The notes: generated by a model from the letters alone, not told the origin. Positions 11,894-23,356 are shown, counted from the first letter of the stretch. The stretch is DNA of 64,000 nt from Parapristionchus giblindavisi (GCA_943737045.1 CALSFV010000266.1:310001-374000); one strand, 5' to 3'. Program-made: numbers and translations.

Positions 11894-12461
11894 GCCCTAA
11901 CCAGTGATGGCCTGAAGGAACAGTGATGATATGAATACTGAATGAAACAATGAAAACGTAATTTAGCAGTAAACCCCACGATTAAATTGACATTCTTTGA
12001 ATGATCGCTTTGAAGTGAACACACGCGACGCGTACGCGACGCGTGTGTTCACTTCAAAGTTCACTGTGTCACATTTGTTACGCCCTGAATCGTTTCTTTT
12101 GCTTGTTTTTGCTTCTTGTGACTTATTTTTGTTTTGAATGATGATAATAAATTCGTAAATGTAATATGCAAGCGAAAAGAAGCAGTAATAGTCGCTTTTT
12201 ATCGCAAAACGGAGGTGGTGAAATGTTGATATGCAAATTTAGGGCGTAAATCGATGGAATTGCGATCGGAGAGTGTGCGCATCGTGTTCTCCGTATGCGA
12301 TTTAGTAAAACTGAATAGAAAAACAAAAGAATAAATCGATAAACGCAAAGTTGAAAATGTTGTAACTTCAATCAATATTTAAATTTTTTTAAGGACGTTT
12401 TTCAAAAATCGGATTCGACAGTGTACTGGTTTCGACTACGCTGAATCCAATGGTGAAAACC
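11894..12461. other. Spacer between direct repeats
   Basis: No gene recognised. It holds a near-perfect palindrome at about 12013-12058, centred on GCGACGCGTACGCGACGC and flanked by GAAGTGAACACAC / GTGTGTTCACTTC. Confidence 0.5.
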
Positions 12462-12703
12462 GCATCGCTCTATCTTTAACGGGGGCTGCTGTGGAGTGTG
12501 AAGATTATTTTTTTCGTCGTTATCGCGAACTGACTCGGTTACGGTAGGGGTATGGTGGTGAAAAAATAAGCGAAAACTAGTCAAGATTTCTGGCTACAAT
12601 CTAAAAAAAAACGCCTTGATTGGTTGCGTATGACGGAAGTTATTGATGTTCTACGAAAGGCACTTTTGGATTTTCGCAAAATCACTTTCTATATATTAAG
12701 GGA
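12462..12703 (+). repeat. Direct repeat, copy 2
   Basis: Second copy of the 11650-11893 sequence, with its right end abutting the TA where the mariner-type element at 12706 inserted. Confidence 0.75.
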
Positions 12704-12705
12704 TA

Positions 12706-13617
12706 CAGGGTGTCCAAAAAGTATTGTTACACGAATAAATCCATGTATCTTCCTCAAAAACCATCATAGAGAATTCAAACAGGGCACAGTATTTACCTCT
12801 TATCATAGCAACATAACAATGAATGGTCACACGATCTGGCCTCCATTGGCCGCGATGACGCCTCTGAGATGATGAGGGAGAAAGTCGATGATGGGCCGCT
12901 GGTAGGGGATGCCGACTATCTCCAATGATTTTTTAAGGACTTCTCGGTATTCAACAGCCATAACACGAGGATAATAGCCCAGTCTCCTCAGCAAGCGGAT
13001 GCCAGTGGAGGAACCATCTCTTGCATTGTCTACCCCCAATCAGTGATGGTTTCAGCTGGAGTGTGCTTGATGGCCAAGAGTCCCCGTGTGCTCGTGGATC
13101 TCAATAAGGTGTACTATGTCAGGATGATTTTCGAGAAGGCCCTTCTCCCATGGTCCCTCTCCCACTTCAATGGGGTTCACTGGAACTTCTAGCAGGATTC
13201 AGCGCCTGCTCATTCGGAAAAGTGACCCAGACATGGTGCCGCACCCATATGTCCGACTTCATCTCGACTCCATAATGATCCTACAACTCCTCCGACCTGA
13301 ACCCCTGAACTTCAACGTCTAGGTAATATTGTAGAGGGAGTCCTGCTCTACCCACCATAAATAGCGCAAGTCTCTCAAGAAGGGCTTGGAAAAGACATGG
13401 GAGAAAGTCGGCATCCCCTACCAGAGGCCCATCATCGACTTTGTCCCTCATCATCTCAGAGGCGTCATCGCGGCCAATGGAGGCCAGATCGTGTGACCAT
13501 TCATTGTTATATTGCTATGGTAAGTGATAAATACTGTACCCTGTTTGAATTGTCTATGATGGATTTTGAGGAAGATACATGGATTTATTCGTGTAACAAT
13601 ACTTTTTGGACACCCTG
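12706..13617. mobile_element. Degenerate Tc1/mariner-type element with long inverted arms
   Basis: The termini CAGGGTGTCCAAAAAGTATT and the reverse complement are flanked by TA (12704-12705, 13618-13619). The arms are about 215 bp, far longer than a usual TIR: the transposase 3' end has been copied in inverse orientation at the other end. Internal coding sequence is dead. Confidence 0.85.
13050..13480 (+). pseudogene. Tc1/mariner-family transposase fragment
   Basis: In broken frames I can read VLVDLNKVYYVRMIFEKALL, PW, then a WNF-QDSAPAHS motif and SDLNP, and finally IIDFLPHHLRGVIAANGGQI. These match the DDE-domain block around FQQDNAPxH, SPDLNP and the C-terminal RL..CI.A.GG region of Tc1-like transposases. 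In-frame stops and frameshifts show it is inactive. The C-terminal block also appears inverted on the minus strand at about 13000-12830. Confidence 0.7.
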
Positions 13618-14125
13618 TATATATCTGTAGATCTTTTATTTCTGTCGGAGTGTAGGACCTTAGCATACATTGCCACACCATCTCGTTTAATGTCCCTCAT
13701 CTATCTGATATGATCTTTGATCTTTCTCAATTTTTTATTGATTGGTTGTAAAATTAATGTTTGATGAGCCACAGTAATCGCATGTTGAAACGGTATACTG
13801 TAAAAGGTAAAAGCACAAGGCCAATTCAGTCCGGAGGGCCTAATCTCTTCTTCGGACCTACTTTCCGCATGATCTTGTGACAATCAATTTCCCTTTAGGA
13901 CTCCTTGGTGGACAGTGGGGTGCAAAAGAGTCACGACGGAATCTTTTTTTTATTCGACCGCGACCTCTAAGCAAGGTAGCCAGAGGGAATGGGTGAGTGG
14001 CTAGAGAGCTAACTCACCAATAGGAGAGAGAGATAATAGGTGAGTCAAGAGTTATTCTGGCCACCCTAGTGGACAGGGAATCGAACCCAGGAGACATGAA
14101 ACGGTGTATTGTATATTATGGGGTG

Positions 14126-14332
14126 CTAAAATCTTGGAAAATTAGAACGAAAAGTGAAAAGTAGTGTTAATTTTGTGATTGTAAAAGCAGTTGGAAAAGT
14201 AGCATAGCTTCGTAAATAATTGACATACTTTTAAACCCTTATGAGAGTGTTGGATTGCTATTTTTCGAACTACTTTTACAATCACAAAATTAACACTTTT
14301 TCATCTACTTTTCCAAGATTTTAACACCACAT
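14126..14332. mobile_element. MITE-like inverted repeat
   Basis: The arm beginning GGTGCTAAAATCTTGGAAAA is matched at the right by TTTTCCAAGATTTTAACACC; both arms carry ATTAACACT / AGTGTTAATTTTGTGATTG. About 70-bp arms around a 70-bp loop. No ORF. Confidence 0.7.
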
Positions 14333-14660
14333 AACTGATCTGTTGATCGATGTTAAACTATTATATACTGTATACTAGGACTTGAGTTTATTTTAAAAAT
14401 ATGCCGAATTTAATTTCAATTTAATTTATCATACATCAAAAAGATGTGACAACATTTTAAAGAACAAGTAAGTGAAGGGGATGATTCATCAATTTCGACT
14501 AGTAATCTCTCATTGTCGGGTTAAATGATTAGATATTGTGAGCCAGATCTCTCCTGCCTACTCTTCTTGACTGTGTGCTGTTAATAATAATTTATCTACG
14601 CCCGAGGCGCAACAGCAATTGAATGAACAATGGGTGGTAATATATGGTTGAAGACTCTCC
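14333..14660. other. LINE 3' end and spacer
   Basis: The segment about 14580-14610 on the minus strand reads GTTGCGCCTCGGGCGTAGAT then AAATTATTATTAAC. The same end occurs on the plus strand at about 30846-30890 and a shorter form at 44335-44370, so it is likely the 3' end of the LINE whose coding piece lies just upstream. Otherwise nothing seen. Confidence 0.4.
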
Positions 14661-14664
14661 GGAT

Positions 14665-15198
14665 TCATTGAGAAAGTGAAAATTCGACGATATTGGGGTG
14701 GGCTTCCAATCGACGTTTAAATAATCTAATATTAGGGGCTGTTCGGATAATAACAGGTAATTGGGAGTATAATCGGGATGTTCTGAGTGGGAAAGAATGG
14801 AAACGTGGGGTACTGGTAGTGTGTTCAATATGGACTCCAAAAGAGGATACTCGGTCACGGACAGGTTTGTATACATAGAAAGACGAGGGTGAAATAATAG
14901 TAGTATTGTTCATAATCATATGAGCCAAACATAAATCACCTATGACTCTCCTCTCAGTTAACGCGCGCAGGCCAAGAAATTTCAGACGATCAAGGTAAGA
15001 AGGGAGAGAAAGAGGATAGGAGGGGGAGGGAAAACATCGATAGAAAACAATACGAGTAAATGTTCGTTGAACTTTTTCTAGAGTAGCAATGTCAGAGGAG
15101 TAATGGGGATTCCATATTGGTGAAGCATAATCAAGGAGAGGGAGAACATAAGCCTTGTAGCTACGAATGAGAATGGATGGACAGTTGATAGGAAGGGC
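14665..15198 (-). pseudogene. 5'-truncated non-LTR retrotransposon (LINE) reverse-transcriptase C-terminus
   Basis: A single open frame, 5'-truncated, reads PSILIRSYKAYVLPLLDYAS, PIWNPHYSSDIATLEKVQRT, YLDRLKFLGLRALTERRVIG and ends VEFSLSQ. The YVLPLLDYASPIWNP and L..VQR.FT...F blocks are typical of the region downstream of the RT domain in CR1/Jockey-type LINEs; the longer LINE at 48.9 kb shows the same blocks. The catalytic RT part is missing, so it is a dead-on-arrival insertion. Confidence 0.8.
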
Positions 15199-15506
15199 CT
15201 GTTAAGATGAAATCATAAATGGGCGCCGACATGGGGGTGACCCCCTGTAAAATTATTGCTTTTCGAAAATTGTGTGGAATGCCCCTGTAAAAAATGACGT
15301 TTAGGTGACATTTTTGAAAAAAAAATTGTGTGCCCCCTGCAAAATTAACTATGCATGAATTACTTGTCTTTTAATTGATAACTACCAATACAAAATCGCT
15401 GAAATAATTAACAAAATTGGTCTACCACGCAACTAAAAAGATGCTCATAACACAAAATCAACTAGCGACATAGATGCATACTACAAGAAAATCGGCAAAA
15501 GATTTC

Positions 15507-15578
15507 TGCGTTCGGGGGGAATCGAACCCCCGTCGAATGCTTGGAAGGCATCCATGCTGACCATTACACCACGAACGC
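15507..15578 (-). tRNA. tRNA-Gly (anticodon UCC)
   Basis: 72-nt cloverleaf with a 7-bp acceptor stem GCGTTCG/CGAACGC, D arm GTGTAATGGTCAGCAT, anticodon loop CTTCCAA, T arm GGGGGTTCGATTCCCCC and discriminator A. It is nearly identical to the copies at 23080 and 47952 and is followed by AATCTTTTGCCGATTTT, where TTTT can end Pol III transcription. Confidence 0.95.
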
Positions 15579-16615
15579 GGTTGTGATGAGGAGAAAGCTA
15601 TAATGTATAAGCAGCTCTGCGCGCATAGCGGGCAAGCACGTTTGAAGAAAGAAAAAATGTTCTCTATTATTGCATTACTGAAAATGGCCGCGACACCAGG
15701 CAACGCTTTGTGGTGTCTAGACGTAAAGTGCCGAAACACCATAAAGCACAATATAACTAACCTACATATTTCTTTAAAATAATTTACTTTTTACGTGCAT
15801 GCAAACCTATATGTGTACATCTATTATTATAATATTGTTAATTTAATTACACCACGAACGCGGATGGAAGGGCGAGGTGGCGTGGGGTTGGTATTATATC
15901 TTGGTGTGCTATATCTTATATTATGCAGTAATTTAATTTTGATCTTTTTTTTGAGTGTTTGAGCTATCTTTCTAGTGCCAGCCCCACTCTATAGTCCCAT
16001 TGTCCACGCCCCTTTCGACTGTTCCTATATAAGCCAATATACAGTAATATACAATATACATATAAATATATTTTGTTGTGCTCGTTGAGAGCTTCATTTT
16101 CCTTTTTTTAAATAGTTTCTAGGATCATTTTGAAGCGATTTATAGTCGAAAAAGCATTTTTCTGCAAAAAAATGACCAAGTCCGGGAGTACTTAGTATTT
16201 CGATGTCCGGGGGCCAGAGATGAGTCAAATGAACTACATTCGTACCCTATATTTGGTGCGGCGAGTCCATTGGTACAATAAAATTCATTGTGTTTCTGAG
16301 AAAGTTTCGAGAAAACTCACTTTTGTAGTCAAAAAATCAGTTTTTCGGGTGAAACACATTGAAGACGGGTTTTACGTCATTGTGTTCCTAAAAACGTTTT
16401 CGAGAGCATACTAATGTGAATCGAATGACACCTTTCCGGTCTCTGTACGATGCAAACGAACCGAGTTATGGCAATTTCCGTGGTAGATCATAAAAAAATC
16501 GATAATGTGCGATTTTGGCCAAATCAAGCCGATAGGCCTTCTCATCACCCCCAACCACATCCACCAATCCGTGAAAACCAATCAATAATATCACATAAAT
16601 CAATACTCTACTCAC
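15579..16615. other. Spacer, with a 16-nt tRNA-Gly fragment
   Basis: No protein gene recognised. About 15846-15861 (minus) repeats the first 16 nt of the tRNA-Gly gene (GCGTTCGTGGTGTAAT), probably a recombination scar. The rest is AT-rich and includes TATA-like and short repetitive sequence. Confidence 0.4.
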
Positions 16616-19600
16616 TCTCAAGATATGATCCAGTTGTACGCCTCTCTCAATGTCCATGCGGAACTGATCAGCCACGTCGAGGATACGGTGAACCTGAGAG
16701 AAAGATCAAAGATCAGATTTCGCAGATCAAAGATCAAAGATCATCACCGCTCCGCCCACTCACCATAGCCTTGGTGATGTCCTGCACGGCGATGACACTC
16801 ATGCCAGCCAGGCCTGCATCGTCCGAGATGGGCGACATGACACGAGGGGGCGTGGCGATCGAGGATGAGGCATCCGAGTCGTCCTTCGTGTGGGACACAG
16901 CGATGGCTATGGGACTTTTCGAGGTTACTTTAAGATCAATACACAAGCCATAATCGTAGGTTGGCAAATATGCTTGATAACTTTTTTTTAAAATTAAAGC
17001 CCTCAATCATCCGATCACCCGTGGCGTTAATGTTTCGGGAACGAAATGTTAACTTGCGTGATTCGAGTATGCCAATTACTTACGGAATCATAGATCCCTA
17101 TACCACCGAACATTGTTATTAGCGCACGCGTGATTGGAGATCAAAGATCAAAGATCAAAGATCAATACACAAGCCATAGTCATTGGTTGGCAAGCATACT
17201 TGAGAGATTATAACAAAAATTTAAATTGTCATCAATCACCGCATGTCACCCGTGACATTGATGTATTAGGTAGCCGAATAAGGCGCAGTGAACGAAACGC
17301 TAACTTGTTAGACATACAGTATCCAACTGCTAACTGTATCGTACATCCCTATACCAGCAAACATTGTTATTAGCCCACGCGTGATTAGAGATCAAAGATC
17401 AAAGATCAAAGTACGAAAACAACACTCGCCACCAATGGAAGACGTCGAGGTGAGCGGCTTACGAGCCTTCACATCGGCCTTCTTCGTCTTCTTCGGCTCT
17501 TCGAATACTGGAAGAATGCACAAGTTTAATCGTTTCAAAAAAAGAGACTCCGCCCTCTCCACTTTTTAAAGTAGCGCTCTTTTACTTTTTAAAGTAGCGC
17601 TCTAAACAAATTTCACTCTCCGCACTCTCTCGCTTTCTTTGTTAGCGAGAGACTATTGCAAGAGCGTGGAGTAAATTTCGTGCCTTTAAAGTACCGCTCG
17701 GAACTTACGTAAATGAAAGAAAGATGACACGGCTCTCCTAATCTTACACATACTCTCTCGTCTTTGACCGACTTTTAAACTACCAATAACTCAAATAAAT
17801 AAATATAAATTTAAATAAATAAATAAATAAAACCTTCAACGGTGGCATCACCACCAGCGAGCGTACGACGACCCTCTTCCGTACCACGAATGTTGCGTCC
17901 GAAACCCGGCTTGGCGACCACCTAACAGAGTTCAAAGATCAAGCATCAAACTACAAAGATCAATCCAAGATCAGGCATGAAACTACAAAGATCAATCCAA
18001 GATCAGGCATGAAACTACAAAGATCAATCCAAGATCAGGCATCAAACTACAAAGATCAACCCCGCCCACAGCACCTCTCCATCGACGTAAGCCTCCTCTC
18101 CGCGGATGACAACGTTGACTACGCGTCCCTTGAAGAGATATGATTATTCCAAAGATCAAACTACAAATGCTCAAAGTCCAAACCACAAATGATCAAAGTT
18201 CAAACTACAACCAACCTTGCGTCCGGCAAACGGCGTCCAGGCAGCACGCGAGAATCCTCCCGTAGCGGGAATCGTCCATTCAGCAGCCATATCCACCTGC
18301 AAACTTGTGCTGTTTAACAGAAACGATAAAAACGGGAGAAAAAGCCATTAGAGCGCTGATATCATCGCTATGCAGCACACGTCTCACCTCGATGTAGGTG
18401 TCCGGCTGTGTGGGCAGACCGAAGATTCTGTAAAGAAATATATACAAGAATATAAAACAGTGGGCGGGGCTTATTCTACGCTCCACCCATTTTCATTCTC
18501 CAGCAACCAATCAGCGTAGCGCACCTTCTCGGGTTGTGGTGCAGACGATCGACGAGTTGATTCATCGTGAGACGTCCCTCGTTGACGGCTGCAAGAGATC
18601 AAAGATCAGACATTAGACTACAAAGACCAAAGTTCAAACTACAAACCAGTGAGCAGCAGGGGCAACATGTAATCGACTCCGGGGAAGCCTGGAGGCGGCT
18701 TCTCGCTGTGCTTCTCAGCAGAAGTGTGGGGAGCTGAGAGGGCATTTGTTAGACTCAAACAACATGATACTCAAAACAATTTCGCTGCGTAGCTTGACTG
18801 AGTATCATATGGCATACCGTGATCAGTGGCGAAGCAGTCAATGTAGTCGATGTTGGCCCAGAGCGCATCCACATCCTCTTGTGTGCCGAGAAGAGGACGA
18901 ACCTGAGAGCATATTTGACTGCGTAGATGGTGAATGACTGAGTATCATAGTCGCATTCGACTGCGTAGCTAATACCATACTGTTGACTGAGTATCATACC
19001 TCACGCACACCCTCGATGATGTCATCAACGGTGAGGAAGAGATGATGGGGGCACACCTCGCATGTGATAGGAACTCCCTGAGATGTGACATGTTCTCAAC
19101 TCCATTTCAGCCATCAAACTATAATTATCATAGCCCAAGGCAAGACAAAACTATAGTAAACCAAGTTTATCTTATTTCAAATGAACAGTTATCATCGTCG
19201 CAATTCGCTTTTCTCCGTTTCTGACTTAACCATATATGGTTAAGTCAGAATTGTATACAATATTTCTTTCTCTTCTTTCGCATATTCAACATTTCTGCAG
19301 TGCCAGTTGATATCTAGTTTCGCGAATAAGTCAAATCTATGGTTAAACAGACGGGACAATTTCCTTCTCTCCCACGATAGAAAATAGTTATAAGTTATAA
19401 GGATATAAGATTGTAAAGATTGAAGGATAATGTATATAAATCAAAATATATAAGTTGTTATAAACAATCCTTACTTCCTATATACAACTTTGATTACCGT
19501 AACCCCTAATTACACCAAACAGCACACCAACCTTCTCCTTAGCCATTCGGACAGCCTCAATCTCCTCCTTCGCCAACAAGTGGCAAATGTGTACTGTAAA

Positions 19601-19811
19601 GCGAATCGAATAGGAGAAGAACACCACGATTGTGAAACGGCGCCTGCCAAGACGCACTCGGCGCACCCAACTCTACCTGATCTTCCGACAATCTGTGCGG
19701 CTCCGAGTATGGCGAGCAGCGTCTGCTTCTCCGAGTGGCACACGACGGGACGAGTGGTGGGGAAGATCGACAGATGCTAGAAAGATGCGAGAATTGGCTA
19801 CTGTCATAAAT

Positions 19812-19960
19812 TTTCAGTACCCTCGCCGTAATTTTCAAATAGTAGGTTGATTTAGAAAAGTCGTTATTGTACGCTTAAAAATAGTCATTTATAACTTATT
19901 TTCGCATTATGATGGGTCAATCCTCGCATTGTGAGGTTTTGAAAATGCATGACTATTGTT
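19812..19960. mobile_element. Small MITE in A1 intron (CAGTACCCTCGCC type)
   Basis: Ends TTTTCAGTACCCTCGC and GCATTGTGAGGTTTTGAAAA form rough inverted termini. It is absent from the corresponding B2 intron (near 33050) but present in A2 (about 38049-38197), so it predates the A1/A2 duplication. Related to the next element. Confidence 0.55.
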
Positions 19961-20166
19961 GGCTCTTACACCACACAATATTACTGTAAACTCTTATTGA
20001 TTACATATTAGCGATACTTGTCATTCCTTCGTTCTATCTTTCACGCAGCCGTAAAAAATTTTCTCCGTCACAGAATAAATGAACTACAGCGGGATGCGTT
20101 GATTTCTAGTTTCAACAATCATTCAAATCAGATGGTTATATGCACAATACAGTAGGCTCAACTTAT

Positions 20167-20865
20167 ATCATACATTGCCATACCCTCGCAGTGCGAGGAT
20201 TGACCCACTATATAAGGCCATTTTAGGGCACTTGATAAAAATAATTAAAGGGACGGTATCCCTTGGAGAATTACATGTTCAAATTCGCGGGAGATCCCTA
20301 TACGGAAAAGTCGAACTAGAATATCTCATAGAAATCAGCAAAAATCACAAGGCAAAGTGGTGGTTGAACTCGTGAGCTACGGCCTTTGAGCGCGCCGTAG
20401 ACCACTAGGCCATCAATAGACAAATTTTTGCTTGGGAAGTGCTATACCTATTCATGATTTCTTTGTATTCACTGGTTGTAGTATGAGACAGATCAGATGT
20501 CAGCCTATTCCTTATGTCAATCAACTATCGATTTGCCAAAATTGATTGGATAGAAGACAAGTCGCTTCCTATCCAGTCTATCTTTTCTCTTCCACTATGT
20601 TTTGACACTGTCCCGGCGCAGATATCAATGGCCATTTTCAAAAACTACCGTATGATAGTTCGTCAATTCGTGGTGAGACAAAATTTCACATTCAAACATT
20701 TTCGGCATTTCAATCAATATTTTTATGAGAAACTCTCCCTTTAAGCTAAAAATGACGATTTTAAGCGAAAATAACGAATTTTGTGAATCAATCCACCCTA
20801 TTTCGAGAATTGACCCACTATATAAAAAAAAAACGGCGAGGGTACCGAAAATGTATGACTTATAT
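20167..20865. mobile_element. MITE-like element carrying a tRNA-like sequence (A1)
   Basis: Ends CATACATTGCCATACCCTCG and GCGAGGGTACCGAAAATGTA are inverted repeats. It is absent from the B2 intron and present in A2 (about 38404-39100). The TTGACCCACTATATAA block near both ends recurs at about 52150-52240 inside the hAT-like element, so this is a dispersed family. No transposase. Confidence 0.65.
20355..20420 (-). pseudogene. tRNA-like sequence (A1), tail TTTTTGCTGATTTC
   Basis: Minus strand: A-box-like TGGCCTAGTGGTCTA, a self-complementary middle arm (CTACGGCGCGC ... GGCCGTAG), a degenerate B box GAGTTCAACCACC, then TTTTTGCTGATTTC. The identical copy is at about 38657-38592 in A2. The broken B box argues against a working tRNA. 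Confidence 0.45.
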
Positions 20866-20949
20866 CCAAAAGATATCATTCTCTCGCTTGGCGCAGAATA
20901 ACTTTACGATCTTGGATTATTCAAAATAATTAAATAATAAATTAAATAA

Positions 20950-21000
20950 CCATTTATTAACTGATGGATAAATAACAAAATAAATAAATAAATAAAATAA
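20950..21000 (+). repeat. LINE 3' tail (TGATGGATAAATAA type)
   Basis: TTAACTGATGGATAAATAAC then (AATA)n. The same end follows the 48.9-kb LINE and recurs at 39589-39633 and 46565-46630, so these are severely 5'-truncated insertions of one LINE family. Confidence 0.6.
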
Positions 21001-21989
21001 CCATGTCCGAGATGGCCTCCATCTTGAGGGTGGAGAAGGTCTCGTTCAGGTACATCTTCAGACCCGCGGAGACCGGAGTCAAACGGGCTGCTTCGTCTAC
21101 AATTTTACAATTTAATTTAATGACCTTTATTAAATTAATACTGTTACTAGATGTACAAGAATAAGTATGCATGCACTTTAAATATAAATATTTTGATTAA
21201 ATCCGTTATTCAAGCACAGAACCATTGGGGACCAATTTATCTACAACCAATTCAATTATTCATTTATTATTATTTAGGCGTTTTTTGTCATTATTATTAT
21301 CATCAATACCTAACTAGTTTACAAATAAAATTATACAAAATAATGTTACTTCGGTCGCTATGTCGGTGAATCGATCGATACGAAAACGATCAATCAATCA
21401 ATCAAGTACTCAATCAATAGTCCATCATTCATTTATCATAAGGCTTGTCAATTTATTGCTGGGACTTCTTAACAGCTTTCCAAATGCAGTGCAATTGTCA
21501 ATATCAATCAGCAAATTCAATTTTGGAAACCAGGCACTTTCCTGTTTCAAGCTGCGCAGATCAACGAGAAATTACGTGCTACAACGATGGATATGGCCTC
21601 TAAAGTCTAAATAATAAACACCAAATCACCCACCAGCATTGGTCGGCGTAGCTCCGAGGAAGATACCGTAGTCGACGAGAGCCTTCGCAGAGGCCAACTG
21701 AAATCAATCAATCAATAATAAGCTCCGCCCACACCTTCTCAGGGAAAAAAGTGTAAACTGAAACTACATCTGAGATAGTAACAATGAAGAGTCAAATAAT
21801 TCAATATAAGGTCTGTAATTACAGCTGGGATGGCTTTTTTCTCCATGTATTCCTAGACTCCGCCCAGTTAACAAAAGTACCATACCTTCTTCACAGTCTC
21901 CATTGCTTCCTCATTGACACAAGCGGGATTCGTGTTGGGCATTGCGAGAATGGTCGTCACTCCTCCAGCCAGCGCTGCCTTCGTGCATG

Positions 21990-22196
21990 CTCTGGTATTT
22001 CAAAACTTAAAGTCTACTTGCACTTTCACTTTAAGTAGACTTGTAAGTCTACTTAAAGTGAAACGTAAGTCTACTTAAAGTGAGACGCAAGTCTACTTAA
22101 AGTGAAAATGTGACGTCACTCACTTGAAGTTTACTTAAAGTAAACTTTAAGTCAGTGACGTATTTTAAGTAGACTTTAAGTTTGGAAATACCAGAG
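21990..22196. mobile_element. MITE inside the A1 dihydroorotase exon
   Basis: TIRs CTCTGGTATTTC and GAAATACCAGAG; the interior is built of repeated AAGTCTACTTAAAGTG units in both orientations. It splits the [14 protein letters not shown] exon and appears to duplicate 2 bp (TG). The uninterrupted exon is seen at 47552-47436. The A2 copy (40626-40862) has 30 bp more internal repeat. Confidence 0.85.
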
Positions 22197-22224
22197 TGTC
22201 TCCCAGTCTTTCTAAAAAATGTTT

Positions 22225-23079
22225 ACTTATTTATCCATCACATTAAAAATGATAGAGATTGGAAATGTTACAATTAGTGTTATAATTATTGCATAAGGCT
22301 AAAAAGAGGTAAAGACAGTATAAACTCAAAGGTCTCCTTCTGTAAAGGAACACCCACTACTAAAATAAGTGTAGAAATAAAATTGCAACAAAAGGGCGGA
22401 ACATCAAATAATACACAACTCCCGATTCAGTTATGTTTCAGAAAGTCCTTAAGAGGAACGAAAGAAGCATCGTCTGATCCTTGCAGCTTCCCTGACTCAT
22501 ATTCTTGCCCTCATTCGGTCCACCACAGACAACGACGAGTCACAGATCTGAAACATATTGGAAGTGTGCTCAAAAATCAAAGATCAAAGATCAAAATATG
22601 ATTACGTTGGATAGATATTTCAACTAAAGATGAACACAGGAGTTAAACAATTTAAGATATATCCTGTTCATTGATTTCGCGTTTAGTGGGGTGACTAACA
22701 ATAATAATCATGCTTACCCCGATGACGTCTATAAAAGTGAGGAATAGATGACGATGACACACGTGACGCATGTGACTTGCGTTCCCTGAAACAATATCGA
22801 TTATTCTTTCTCAAAATTGAAGAAAATCATTGATATATTGCAGTTTGAACTTATCTTTATGAGCATTATTGTTCAAGATCAAACTACGACAGGTACAGCA
22901 AATTAACAATTTAATCTGGTTGTTGGTAGCGGGCTGAAACTCGTTTTCCTGACCGTGCTTTACTCCTCTTTACATCTTCATATCTCTTCCTAGAGCGCAC
23001 TCATTTCCTCTAGCCAGTCTGCCTTACCTCTCATTTCCCAGCACATTTGTCTACCCCTAGAAGCAATCCATAAACATCC
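22225..23079. other. Spacer upstream of A1
   Basis: Apart from the decayed exon, this holds sequence shared with A2 (40870-42560 without the mariner insertion) and a block around CTGAAACTCGTTTTCCTGAC that also lies 5' of the tRNA-Gly at 47952. No gene seen. Confidence 0.45.
22715..22790 (-). pseudogene. Decayed CAD exon remnant ([11 protein letters not shown] exon)
   Basis: The DNA resembles the exon at 45642-45565 (CCCTG ... CACGTG ... GGTGAGGAAGAGGTGATG), but with many substitutions and broken frame; translated fragments read HVCHRHLFLTF. Its counterpart is at about 42317-42390. It indicates an older duplication layer of the CAD gene. Confidence 0.5.
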
Positions 23080-23151
23080 GCGTTCGTGGTGTAATGGTTA
23101 GCATGGATGCCTTCCAAGCATTCGACGGGGGTTCGATTCCCCCCGAACGCA
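23080..23151 (+). tRNA. tRNA-Gly (anticodon UCC)
   Basis: 72-nt cloverleaf as for the copy at 15507, differing by one D-loop base (GGTTAGCAT versus GGTCAGCAT). A perfect acceptor stem, TCC anticodon and GTTCGATTC B box are present; downstream is TGTTTTGCCGATTTTA. Upstream about 150 bp and downstream about 70 bp are shared with the 47952 copy, so it moved as a cassette. Confidence 0.95.
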
Positions 23152-23243
23152 GTAATGTTTTGCCGATTTTACCCATATAGCTTTATTGTTCGCAAGTTGA
23201 TTTAGGGTTACAAGAAGGTTTCGCGGTGAAGATGCTGCTTTAA

Positions 23244-23356
23244 AGGGAGCGTAACCTCACTCAATGGTCTCTTCGACGTGCAATGCTCTCTCGTTGTTAG
23301 CGAATAGAGAAATAGTGTGCGCAATGAAGAGACCATTGAGTGAGGTTACGCTCCCT
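23244..23356. mobile_element. Short palindromic MITE flanked by TTAA
   Basis: Arms AGGGAGCGTAACCTCACTCA and its reverse complement, about 35 bp each, around a 45-bp loop, with TTAA on both sides (23240-23243, 23357-23360). A TTAA duplication is the mark of piggyBac-type transposition, but the end motif is not the usual CCC..., so the family is uncertain. Confidence 0.6.

Larger units (their letters stand above)
16616..22213 (-). pseudogene. CAD dihydroorotase-aspartate transcarbamylase, partial copy A1
   Basis: Minus-strand exons in order: the EDWETC exon (pieces 22213-22197 and 21989-about 21890, split by a MITE), LASAKALVDYGIFLG (about 21700-21637), [20 protein letters not shown] (about 21100-21003), [17 protein letters not shown] (about 19777-19678), [19 protein letters not shown] (about 19595-19518), [20 protein letters not shown] (about 19080-19003), a [20 protein letters not shown] exon (about 18910-18822), [18 protein letters not shown] (about 18740-18648), EGRLTMNQLVDRLHHNPR (about 18590-18527), [47 protein letters not shown], linkers, and the first ATC exon VHRILDVADQFRMDIERG ending 16616. 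DHO Lys (GLKMYLNET), His (CHSE, HICH) and Asp (ATDHAPHT) positions are present. The HxH exon and the ATC catalytic part are missing. CAD makes dihydroorotate in the cytosol. Confidence 0.8.

Noticed and set aside
13960..14110. Possible tRNA (TGAGTGGCTAGAGAGC and GGGAATCGAACCC)
   Set aside because: The A-box-like and B-box-like parts are on opposite strands, so no cloverleaf can form.
16450..16953. 167-codon plus-strand ORF
   Set aside because: It is the antisense shadow of CAD A1 exons (AGMSVIAVQDITKAM and VHRILDVADQF on the minus strand).
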